From assembly GCF_026768455.1 (NCBI RefSeq), contig NZ_JAPPVQ010000005.1, positions 1 through 64,000 of the forward strand: a stretch of DNA of 64,000 nucleotides, given 5' to 3'. Both the position numbers and the translations under genes were made by a program. Every line of letters begins with the position of its first letter. Position 1 is the first letter of the stretch. The notes under the pieces were generated by a model. The model made no database searches, was not told the origin of the DNA, and saw only the letters and a list, made by a program, of their open reading frames with translations. This document shows, piece after piece, positions 57,804 through 64,000 of this stretch. The stretch comes from Candidatus Nitrosotenuis cloacae. GTDB taxonomy: Archaea > Thermoproteota > Nitrososphaeria > Nitrososphaerales > Nitrosopumilaceae.

Positions 57804-58328
57804 GCCGCGCTTTGTGCGCTCTACGCTCAAAACCTCGTCGTCCTTTAGTATTGACACGCCGCAGATTGTACCAATAGTCTCGACTAGGACGACCCAGTCA
57901 TATTTCTGAAGCGAGACCTTGTTCTTTATCCTGTCTGCGACGCGCGTTATTATCTCGGCAGAGGATATGTCGGAGTCCCTCTTCTCTATGGTTATCCTGT
58001 ATGTCTCATCCTGCTTGATCTTCTGGGACTGCGCTGCTGCGGCGTCTGCTATTGAGTCCAGGTTGCATTCTACTACATCGAACATTGGGATCACTCTCAT
58101 AGTGTACCTGATGGTCCACGGTTCGTCTTCGAGCTTTTCGCGGATCTTTTTTATCACGTCGGTGTGGGACAGTGTGGTCTTTACTGTGAGTATTCCAGAA
58201 AAGCTTGTTATCACAATCTGCGGCCCTGCATCGCCAATCTCTTTTAGTATTGATGCGATCTCTTCTTTTGTCTCGTCCTCAAAATGCCTTGCACACGTAA
58301 CGATTAGATCCAAGTTTGCTTCAAGCAC
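57792..58328 (-). CDS. THUMP-domain protein (TAN1-like)
   Basis: 178 residues: an N-terminal NFLD-like part (LIVTCARHFEDETKEEIASI, GPQIVITSFSGILTVKT) and a THUMP domain (YRITIEKRDSDISSAEIITR, KYDWVVLVETIGTICGVSIL). This matches archaeal/eukaryotic TAN1/THUMPD1, which helps acetylate C12 of tRNAs. No catalytic domain, so it acts as the tRNA-binding adaptor. Convergent with the KEOPS fusion gene, another tRNA-modification factor. Confidence 0.82.
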   Translation of the reverse strand: MLEANLDLIVTCARHFEDETKEEIASILKEIGDAGPQIVITSFSGILTVKTTLSHTDVIKKIREKLEDEPWTIRYTMRVIPMFDVVECNLDSIADAAAAQSQKIKQDETYRITIEKRDSDISSAEIITRVADRIKNKVSLQKYDWVVLVETIGTICGVSILKDDEVLSVERTKRGSME

Positions 58329-58400
58329 GCATGGTCGTATATTATACTGTTTGACACAGATGTGCTCAAAAATAAATAATGAGACATGGTACTTTCTGCC

Positions 58401-58481
58401 ATGAGTGCAGAGCAGGAAAACAGTTTTGAGGACGAGTTTGAGGACTCTGAAGAAGACGAGATTGAGGATGATGACTTTTAG
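58401..58481 (+). CDS. 26-residue acidic microprotein
   Basis: MSAEQENSFEDEFEDSEEDE followed by IEDDDF: almost half Glu/Asp, so strongly acidic and probably disordered. An ATG 15 bp upstream gives a 31-residue version. TATA-like AAAATAAATA (58368-58377) lies about 28 bp before the 58401 ATG, supporting a leaderless gene. The stop overlaps the end of the convergent HTH gene by 4 bp. Function unknown. Confidence 0.5.
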   Translation: MSAEQENSFEDEFEDSEEDEIEDDDF

Positions 58482-58765
58482 ATTGTCAGACCAAAACTGT
58501 CTGCGAATCTGTTAAACGTGTTGTAGGCCTGCAGGAACTCCCTGCCGACATTGCTTATCTTGTACTTACACGCGCCATCTGAGTTTGTCTGTTCCAGCAG
58601 CCCCTGCGAAACCAGGGTGTTCAGAATCTTGGATATCCTTCCATGGGAGATGTTTGCCTTGCGAATCAGGTATGTGATGCTTGCACCCTGCTCGTCTGGA
58701 AGGTCGTCCCTCGTGGTCGTGAGGATATCACTGACAATCTTCATGTGCGTTCTGTATACTGACAT
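58478..58765 (-). CDS. Winged-helix transcriptional regulator, paralog of 51849
   Basis: 95 residues from ATG 58765: MSVYRTHMKIVSDILTTTRD, recognition region LIRKANISHGRISKILNTLVSQGLL, wing ACKYKISNVGREFLQAYNTF, end ADSFGLTI. It aligns along its whole length with the 51849-52130 protein. An upstream in-frame extension to 58870 has no homologous part in the paralog and is rejected. Target genes unknown. Confidence 0.82.
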   Translation of the reverse strand: MSVYRTHMKIVSDILTTTRDDLPDEQGASITYLIRKANISHGRISKILNTLVSQGLLEQTNSDGACKYKISNVGREFLQAYNTFNRFADSFGLTI

Positions 58766-58853
58766 ATCCTGTAGACTTGTGGTGGTATAGTTGTTCAATA
58801 TATTGAGGGGCAAAACTTTTTTGACAAACAGTCTCATCAAAGTGGATTTAGGC

Positions 58854-59492
58854 TCAAAGACTCTCATCAAACTTGATTCTGGTGAGGGGCACCTTGGTTA
58901 CCGGCACGAACAACATGAGAAGACCGGCAATCTTCATAGTTATGGACACCACGTTTAGAATCGACTGGGGGAACACAAAGTAGTACCATCCGAGGAATTC
59001 GCCAAGTGCGAGGGCCCCAAGCCCGCCGGCTACCAACATTGCGGTTTTCCGCCTGCTCTCCAAGTACGACATGATGGTCTCAATTGCGCCGTACACCAAA
59101 AGTATGAAAGAAAATGATCTGATTATGTTCTCAATTGATATGAATGAAATGAGGAAGAGCGGCATTATGCCAACCGATCTGAGATAGTTTGATCTTGGAA
59201 AGAATGACTTGATTGTATGTGAGAACGCGATGAAAAAGTATCCGACCGTCTGCGCGCCGATGCCGACTGTCTGTACCCATCGCAGGTCGTACGGTGCGGC
59301 AATGGGGGACAGCGTCTGGCCAAGCCACATTATCATGAATCCTGTGCTGATTGAGAAGAATGCAAGTGTCAGCCGGAACAATGTCGGACTGCCTGTGTTC
59401 CTAAATCCGATTGCGGATATTATCCCGATGACAAGTCCCACTGCAAATCCTACCAGATTCAGGATGCTCTCAAGGACAATCTCCGCCATCAC
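58854..59492 (-). CDS. Seven-helix integral membrane protein
   Basis: 212 residues with about seven hydrophobic segments (LNLVGFAVGLVIGIISAIGF, FRLTLAFFSISTGFMIMW, VGIGAQTVGYFFIAFSHTI, GIMPLFLISFISI, SFSFILLVYGAIETIMSY, LVAGGLGALALGEFLGWYYF, VSITMKIAGLLMLFVPV). No catalytic signature, few charged residues in the helices. Seven-helix proteins of this kind adjoin sensor systems in thaumarchaea, but here it stands alone. Unknown function. Confidence 0.78.
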   Translation of the reverse strand: MMAEIVLESILNLVGFAVGLVIGIISAIGFRNTGSPTLFRLTLAFFSISTGFMIMWLGQTLSPIAAPYDLRWVQTVGIGAQTVGYFFIAFSHTIKSFFPRSNYLRSVGIMPLFLISFISIENIIRSFSFILLVYGAIETIMSYLESRRKTAMLVAGGLGALALGEFLGWYYFVFPQSILNVVSITMKIAGLLMLFVPVTKVPLTRIKFDESL

Positions 59493-59545
59493 GCTTCATT
59501 GAATCCGTTTATTTTTAACACTTGCTGGCAAAAGATTGTGGTGTT

Positions 59546-59755
59546 TTAGTCCCACTCGTCCAGCGTCCCGGCACTCTGTCCGGCAGTGGTTCCTGTATAG
59601 TCGCCAAGTATGTCCGAATATGTGACATCGTTGTGCGCCACGAATTTGACATATTCGCCGTATGTCATGTCAAGGTCACAGTTGCCGCATTTTACAAATG
59701 AAAAGTCCGATGCGAGTTCTGCTAGGCCCTTGCACTTGGGACACTTGATCTTCAT
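59546..59755 (-). CDS. Small zinc-ribbon protein
   Basis: 69 residues with the N-terminal ribbon MKIKCPKCKGLAELASDFSF, VKCGNCDLDMTYGEYVKF (two CxxC/CxxC pairs about 16 apart). The C-terminal 30 residues (SDILGDYTGTTAGQSAGTLDEWD) are acidic and look disordered. Typical adaptor-like zinc-ribbon of thaumarchaea, function unknown. Separately transcribed on the minus strand. Confidence 0.7.
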   Translation of the reverse strand: MKIKCPKCKGLAELASDFSFVKCGNCDLDMTYGEYVKFVAHNDVTYSDILGDYTGTTAGQSAGTLDEWD

Positions 59756-59844
59756 GTGCTTGATCGCCCATGTTTGCTTATTATTTTATTGCCACCTGGC
59801 CGGCGTGCCAAAGAATAAATTGAATTTGGAATGCCGGATCAGCA

Positions 59845-60123
59845 ATGGCACGAATATGCACCAAATGCAAGGCAGAAATTCCTGACTCTGAGCAGCTTGA
59901 CGCAATGGCTGCAACCTACCCGTGCTGCAACAAGTGCTGGGCGGAATGGAAGACGTACAGGATAATGGTGATGAACGAACTGCGTCTTGACATGTCTCTT
60001 CCTGAGCACAGAAAGCTGCTAAAAAAGAACGAAAAGATCTTCGTTGGGGTGCTGACTCCTCAGGGTGACGTGATTGACTTTAGCAACGAGGACAACCGCA
60101 AGCCAGACAAGCCGCAGGCCTAG
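59845..60123 (+). CDS. YggX-like (Fe(II)-trafficking-type) protein with zinc-ribbon
   Basis: 92 residues. N-terminal CTKCKAEIPDSEQLDAMAAT, PCCNKCWAEW: two Cys pairs. The middle CWAEWKTYRIMVMNELRLDM, SLPEHRKLLKKNEKIFVGVL resembles the YggX signature (W-x-x-W-x-x-x-Q..INE..L...EHRKLL). YggX in bacteria protects iron-sulfur proteins against oxidative damage. The archaeal version has an added N-terminal ribbon. Moderate call. It overlaps the next, convergent gene by 4 bp. Confidence 0.65.
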   Translation: MARICTKCKAEIPDSEQLDAMAATYPCCNKCWAEWKTYRIMVMNELRLDMSLPEHRKLLKKNEKIFVGVLTPQGDVIDFSNEDNRKPDKPQA

Positions 60124-60581
60124 ATTCCAAGCGCCGCTTTGGCGCTTTGGGGGATTATCAGATCCAGCCTGCGCCTCTGCTCGTCGGTCAACCCGGCAAG
60201 AATCCGCCTAATTGAGTTTGATATGGCATCTTTTTTTGGCTTCTCAAGGCCGTTGAATATCTCTAGTATGCCGTCGAGGTTGAACAGAACAAGCTTTTGG
60301 GGGTTGGTCACAATCTCTGTCAGGTAGGCTGAGAACATGCCTGATCTCTTCTCCTCGTCTATTCCGGCAAGTATCTCAAGCCACGTGCCAAAGAGCTTGG
60401 CAAAATTGGGAAATGGTATGGTGGGACCGGCTGCTAGGGCATTATTGATTATCTCGATTCGGTCCGGTGCGGACAGCGTGAAGAACTCGTCCATTCTTTT
60501 TTTGAGTATGGGCTTGCGCAAAAAGTCCGGCAGGCTTGCCAGATTTACGATGATGTTGCCTGCGTGATTTGGCTCCGACAT
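60120..60581 (-). CDS. Helical hypothetical protein
   Basis: 153 residues of predicted all-alpha structure (MDEFFTLSAPDRIEIINNAL, FAKLFGTWLEILAGIDEEKR, SGMFSAYLTEIVTNPQKLVL, AISNSIRRILAGLTDEQRRR). No family recognised; soluble. Divergent to purA. Probably a conserved thaumarchaeal protein. Confidence 0.65.
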   Translation of the reverse strand: MSEPNHAGNIIVNLASLPDFLRKPILKKRMDEFFTLSAPDRIEIINNALAAGPTIPFPNFAKLFGTWLEILAGIDEEKRSGMFSAYLTEIVTNPQKLVLFNLDGILEIFNGLEKPKKDAISNSIRRILAGLTDEQRRRLDLIIPQSAKAALGI

Positions 60582-60669
60582 GATGCGTGTAGTTTGTGCT
60601 GATTAAAAATTGTATTCTGGGCGATCACGCATATCTTAGCTTAAATTGAGTTAGGCTGTGAAGCAAATC

Positions 60670-61668
60670 ATGCCTTCAACGGTTGTAGTTGGTGGATTTT
60701 TTGGAGATGAGGGAAAGGGCAAGATCATCTCATATCTGGCGCAAAGGGACAATCCGACAATTGTTGTCAGGGGTGGCGCAGGGCCGAACGCAGGGCACAC
60801 AATCGAGGACGGCGACAAAAAGTACAAGGTCCGAATGCTGCCAAGCGGATTTCTCAATAAAAAAGCAAGGCTGATGATTGGGCCTGGAGTCGTGGTGAAC
60901 CCGGACGTACTGCACAAGGAGATTTCGGAGTTTGATGTTTCAAAGAGGACGTTTGTCGATTACAATGCGGGAATAATTGAAAAGTCCCACACGGATGCGG
61001 ATTCGGGCGGCAGGCTCAAAGAAAAGATAGGGAGTACCGGCTCTGGCACGGGACCTGCAAATGCAGACAGGGCCATGCGTACTTTGAAGATGGCAAAGGA
61101 GATTGACTCTCTAAAGCAGTATATGGCAGACGTCCCAGGCGAGGTAAATGCGGCACTTGAGAGAGACGAAAACGTGCTAGTTGAGGGGACTCAGGGGACG
61201 TTTCTCTCGCTGTTCCACGGCTCGTACCCATTTGTGACCTCAAAGGACGTGACTGCCTCTGGAATATGCGCAGACATAGGACTTGGGCCAAAGAATGTGG
61301 ATGATGTGATGGTGGTTTTCAAATCGTACGTTACGCGCGTAGGCGAGGGCCTGCTTGAGGGAGAGATATCGATGGAGGAGACTGCGTCTAGGGGCTGGGC
61401 GGAGGTAGGCACGGTCACAGGCAGGCAGAGGCGGGCGGCCGAGTTTAATTTCAACATGGCCAAGCGGGCAGTCATGCTAAATAGCGCAACACAAATCGGC
61501 CTCACAAAGCTGGACGTGTTGTTCTCAGAGTGCGCGCACAAGCAGTCGTTTGACGATTTGAGCGACAACGCAAAGGCGTTCATAACAAAAATCGAGGACG
61601 TGCTCAACGTGCCTGTCACGCTCATCGGAACCGGGCCGGGCGTGGACGACATCATCGACCTGAGATAA
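60670..61668 (+). CDS. purA: Adenylosuccinate synthetase
   Basis: 332 residues from ATG 60670 (MPSTVVVGGFFGDEGKGKII). The GDEGKGK P-loop, GPNAGHT, GPGVVVNPDVLHKEI and STGSGTGPANADRAM motifs are intact. It is the short archaeal form; enzymes of bacteria and eukaryotes are around 430 residues. It makes adenylosuccinate from IMP, aspartate and GTP. A TATA-like GCTTAAATTG about 27 bp upstream of 60670 disfavours the GTG at 60658. Confidence 0.94.
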   Translation: MPSTVVVGGFFGDEGKGKIISYLAQRDNPTIVVRGGAGPNAGHTIEDGDKKYKVRMLPSGFLNKKARLMIGPGVVVNPDVLHKEISEFDVSKRTFVDYNAGIIEKSHTDADSGGRLKEKIGSTGSGTGPANADRAMRTLKMAKEIDSLKQYMADVPGEVNAALERDENVLVEGTQGTFLSLFHGSYPFVTSKDVTASGICADIGLGPKNVDDVMVVFKSYVTRVGEGLLEGEISMEETASRGWAEVGTVTGRQRRAAEFNFNMAKRAVMLNSATQIGLTKLDVLFSECAHKQSFDDLSDNAKAFITKIEDVLNVPVTLIGTGPGVDDIIDLR

Positions 61669-61722
61669 TTTTTTCAAAAAAAATTTGCTAAGCTTTAATT
61701 TGCCATTTATTTTATTGGGGCT

Positions 61723-62385
61723 GTGGAAAAAATAACTTCTCCAAAATACATTCAAGTTGCCTCCACTCTGGAATTTTCACGCCTGGTGTGTGCACTTGAG
61801 CGTGCCCCGCGCATATCCTTCATGCACGAGCACGACGGAAGGAAGATACTCTCAATTCAGATGGACCTGCTAAAGGAAAACCCAATCATTTACTACGTGC
61901 CTGTTGAAAAAATGGGGCACTATCTTGCGTATGGCTTTAAGAGCGGCAAGGAGGACTGCACGGTAGTCGACTCTATATCTGAGCCTACAAAGCTGTACTC
62001 GCCAATAGTCAAGATAAAGTCGCTTCCACCGTCTCTTAGGCAGCAACTGCAGGACGAGCACAAGAACCGGTACGAACTAATCGAGCTTGAGGACCTGGCG
62101 AGCCTAGCAAAGATAAGCTATGGCTACGAGGAGGCGCCGTTCCCGCTGTTTGCATTTCCACGCGACAGCAAGTGGCTCGTGGGCGTCTTTATGAACTTCA
62201 ACGAGGACGGCCCGTCGTACTTTTGTCACGTCACGCTTGACTCAGAGCCGGACCAGCCGTTTCTCAAGTATGCGATGAACAACGGCAACGCACCCGTGTT
62301 CTCTGCGAACCTCAACGAGCATGGATATTCCTACATCAAGATAATAAAGCTCAAAGAGACCCACCCTCTCATCAATTATGACTAG
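61723..62385 (+). CDS. Hypothetical protein upstream of pyrF
   Basis: 220 residues with GTG start: MEKITSPKYIQVASTLEFSR, FMHEHDGRKILSIQMDLLKE, FPLFAFPRDSKWLVGVFMNF. Mixed alpha/beta, soluble, without a recognised motif. It overlaps pyrF by 8 bp and has a TATA-like TTATTTTATT about 26 bp upstream, so it leads the operon with pyrF. A role in nucleotide metabolism is only suggested by context. Confidence 0.7.
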   Translation: MEKITSPKYIQVASTLEFSRLVCALERAPRISFMHEHDGRKILSIQMDLLKENPIIYYVPVEKMGHYLAYGFKSGKEDCTVVDSISEPTKLYSPIVKIKSLPPSLRQQLQDEHKNRYELIELEDLASLAKISYGYEEAPFPLFAFPRDSKWLVGVFMNFNEDGPSYFCHVTLDSEPDQPFLKYAMNNGNAPVFSANLNEHGYSYIKIIKLKETHPLINYD

Positions 62386-63112
62386 CTACAAGCAGCGGAT
62401 AAAAAAGATCGCCTCCGAAAAAAGCCCACTTATCTTGGCAAACGACTACGATGACAGGCGCCAGGACCTGGAATCAAGGACTATCAAGAACATCCGGGAA
62501 CTACACAAGTACCTATGTGCAATAAAGCTCAACTTTCATGTATTGTTGCCACTGGGGCAAAAGCAGATTCAGAAAATAACTCGGCTTGCGCACGACTCCG
62601 GACTGCAGACGATAGCTGACATCAAGCTAAACGACATAGGCAACACCAACAATGTCACCGTGGAGACTCTGTGGGACCTGGGATTTGATGCAGTAATAGT
62701 AAACCCGATGATGGGGCCTGAAAACCTGGGAAATCTGATCAAACTCTCGCACAAAAACGAAAAAGGAGTGATATCACTGTGCCACATGAGCTCCCCTGAG
62801 GCAAAGGTCACGTACGAGCTGCAGGTTGGCGCAAAAAAGTCGCCCCTCTACCACATGTTCCTGGAATGGGCAACAAAGATGCACTCAGACGGGATAATCG
62901 TGGGGGCTACGTTTCCTGATATTGTGGCATTCTGCAAGAAAAAGAGCGGCGGGTCGCTTAACATCTACTCGCCTGGAATCGGCACGCAGGGTGGGGACAT
63001 ACAAAAGACAATCTCTGCAGGATCTGACTATCTGATTGTGGGCAGGTCGATTCTCACAGCAAAGGATCCTGTGAGTGCAGCAAGGTCGCTCTACGAGTTA
63101 TGCAAAAACTAA
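62378..63112 (+). CDS. pyrF: Orotidine 5'-phosphate decarboxylase
   Basis: 244 residues with the active-site block IADIKLNDIGNTNN (Asp-x-Lys-x-x-Asp charged network), plus LILANDYDDR at the N-terminus, VIVNPMMG and YSPGIGTQGGDIQKTISAGSDYLIVGRSI (phosphate-binding loop). It makes UMP from OMP. Coupled to the upstream hypothetical gene. Its end overlaps the convergent NUDIX gene by 15 bp. Confidence 0.93.
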   Translation: MTSYKQRIKKIASEKSPLILANDYDDRRQDLESRTIKNIRELHKYLCAIKLNFHVLLPLGQKQIQKITRLAHDSGLQTIADIKLNDIGNTNNVTVETLWDLGFDAVIVNPMMGPENLGNLIKLSHKNEKGVISLCHMSSPEAKVTYELQVGAKKSPLYHMFLEWATKMHSDGIIVGATFPDIVAFCKKKSGGSLNIYSPGIGTQGGDIQKTISAGSDYLIVGRSILTAKDPVSAARSLYELCKN

Positions 63113-63511
63113 TTTCTTTGATTTTGCCAAAAGGCTTCTTGCATTCTGGTATGTTATTTTTTTGAGTGCGTCGTCAAACTCTAACCATGTAAAGTTGAGG
63201 TGCTCGTCTGACAGCGTGATGGACGACGTGCAGGTCTTTGCCAAAAAAAAGATTACCTCCTTTCGCACCGCTCTTCCGTCATACTGGTAGCTGTACTGTA
63301 TTCGCTCCTCGTATCCGTCGACGAACTGTATGTCCGTGATGCCTGTCTCCTCTCTTGCCTCCCTGAGCGCAGCCTCCTTTGGCTGCTCGTCTTTTTCGAT
63401 TCGGCCCTTTACAAAATCCCAGTGCCCAGATGGATAGTGCAAAAGCAAAAACATCTTTTTTCCCGCATCGTCCCTGTACAGCACCATTCCTGCGGATCTC
63501 TCGTCAACCAT
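63098..63511 (-). CDS. NUDIX hydrolase
   Basis: 137 residues with the complete Nudix box, starting at GRIEKDEQPKEAALREAREE and continuing TGI (G-x5-E-x7-R-E-x-x-E-E). N-terminal SAGMVLYRDDAGKKMFLLLH and HWDFVKG resemble diadenosine tetraphosphatase-type members. It probably hydrolyses Ap4A or similar nucleotides. It lies 6 bp after the cis-prenyltransferase stop on the same strand, so likely cotranscribed. Confidence 0.9.
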   Translation of the reverse strand: MVDERSAGMVLYRDDAGKKMFLLLHYPSGHWDFVKGRIEKDEQPKEAALREAREETGITDIQFVDGYEERIQYSYQYDGRAVRKEVIFFLAKTCTSSITLSDEHLNFTWLEFDDALKKITYQNARSLLAKSKKLVFA

Positions 63512-63517
63512 TCAGAG

Positions 63518-64000
63518 TCACTTGCCTATTCTCCTATTTCTCTTTTGAAATGTACGTATCGCCCTTAGAAGATCTATCTTTCGAAATTCGGGCCACAGTA
63601 TGTCCATGAAGATGAGCTCGCTGTATGCGCCCTGCCAGAGCAAAAACCCGCTCATTCTCTGCTCGCCGGACGTCCTCAAAATCAGATCCGGCGCAGACTG
63701 CGGCAGGTGCGCGGTGTACAGATTTGATTCTATTGTCTCCTTGTTTATGCTGTCCACGTCAAGCGTGCCGTCTTTTATCTTGGCTCCGATCTTCTTTACT
63801 GCATCAACCAGCTCATTCTGGCCGCCGTATGCTATTGCTATGTTCAGGTAGTGACGGTTGTAATCCTTTGTGGCGTCGTCAAGCCTCTTTAGGACGTCGT
63901 TTATGAAGTCTGGCAGGAGCTCCGTTCTGCCTATTGCCTTGACGCGCATCATGTTTTTGTGGATTCTCGGGTCCCTGTAGAGCTTTTCAAGTCTTTCGTG
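63518..64000 (-). CDS. cis-Prenyltransferase (undecaprenyl/polyprenyl diphosphate synthase family), N-terminus cut
   Basis: About 161 C-terminal residues: HERLEKLYRDPRIHKNMMRV, IAIAYGGQNELVDAVKKIG, DLILRTSGEQRMSGFLLWQG and AYSELIFMDILWPEFRKIDLL. The RTSGEQRxSxFLLWQ and ELxF motifs are diagnostic of UPPS/dolichyl-type cis-prenyltransferases, here making glycan lipid carriers. The catalytic Asp and N-terminus lie beyond the window edge. Confidence 0.93.
   Translation of the reverse strand, partial: HERLEKLYRDPRIHKNMMRVKAIGRTELLPDFINDVLKRLDDATKDYNRHYLNIAIAYGGQNELVDAVKKIGAKIKDGTLDVDSINKETIESNLYTAHLPQSAPDLILRTSGEQRMSGFLLWQGAYSELIFMDILWPEFRKIDLLRAIRTFQKRNRRIGK

Noticed and set aside
58766-58870. 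N-terminal extension of the second HTH regulator
   Set aside because: Not present in the paralog at 51849-52130, which begins at the matching Met.
1-64000. CRISPR arrays, IS elements or rRNA genes
   Set aside because: Looked for regularly spaced repeats, transposase motifs (DDE, HUH) and rRNA signatures; none seen.

Overview
The window is a dense archaeal chromosome segment from an ammonia-oxidizing member of the Nitrososphaerota (Thaumarchaeota). The evidence is a complete archaeal ammonia monooxygenase locus (amoB, amoC, amoX, amoA; 13525-16161), archaeal information-processing genes (TBP, TFB, a histone, S3Ae, S15, S17e, S11), KEOPS subunits, a geranylgeranyl-reductase-type enzyme, and tRNA genes with short introns. 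Reading A-X-C-B with amoB on the opposite strand is the arrangement known from the group I.1a (Nitrosopumilales) lineage. Base composition looks higher in GC than the AT-rich marine Nitrosopumilus genomes, so a Nitrosotenuis-like relative is possible, but I cannot settle the genus.

Layout. 1-2391: TBP (partial), an ASCH protein and a double-rhodanese/metallo-beta-lactamase protein. 2518-7387: a soluble histidine kinase, a MoxR/VWA pair and an FAD-dependent geranylgeranyl-reductase-family enzyme. 7440-12007: a conserved archaeal translation/KEOPS cluster (RNA-binding protein, S3Ae, SerRS, Pcc1, RecJ-like DHH protein, S15) with a candidate C/D-box sRNA. 12121-16161: the AMO region, including two small membrane proteins that fit the recently described AMO accessory subunits. 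16251-19948: an orphan DNA adenine methylase, four tRNA genes, a ribbon-helix-helix/zinc regulator and an HTH protein with a cobalamin-domain-like region. 20021-29178: coaD, trpS, pheS-pheT and small conserved proteins. 29289-36901: aconitase, an MFS exporter, an NnrS-like membrane protein and pdxS-pdxT. 36936-44810: valS, a PTPS fusion, pterin dehydratase, a medium-chain dehydrogenase, a membrane-anchored Lon-type protease, an Asn-synthase-like enzyme and purB. 44843-51129: TFB, RtcB ligase, S11, ThiL and a phosphohexomutase. 51183-55480: an accessory-looking stretch with many tiny membrane and zinc proteins, an AIPR anti-phage-type nuclease, a candidate structured RNA and a cupredoxin. 55521-64000: histone, TatD, S17e, a ThiS-Cgi121 fusion, THUMP protein, purA, pyrF, NUDIX and a cis-prenyltransferase (partial).

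Recurring expression logic. Many genes have a TATA-like box centred about 25-29 bp before the start codon, the pattern of leaderless transcripts. This rule fixed several starts, including TTG and GTG starts. In two places (trpS/pheS and the 51455/51670 pair) one TATA element lies midway between two divergent starts. The four amo genes each have their own TATA box.

Most noteworthy candidates: the AMO-linked small membrane proteins; a ThiS/MoaD-like domain fused to Cgi121; tRNA-Leu and tRNA-Trp genes with two introns each; three candidate structured RNAs; divergent paralogous micro-membrane proteins on one promoter; and an orphan AIPR nuclease. All functional names come from reading motifs by eye, without database searches.
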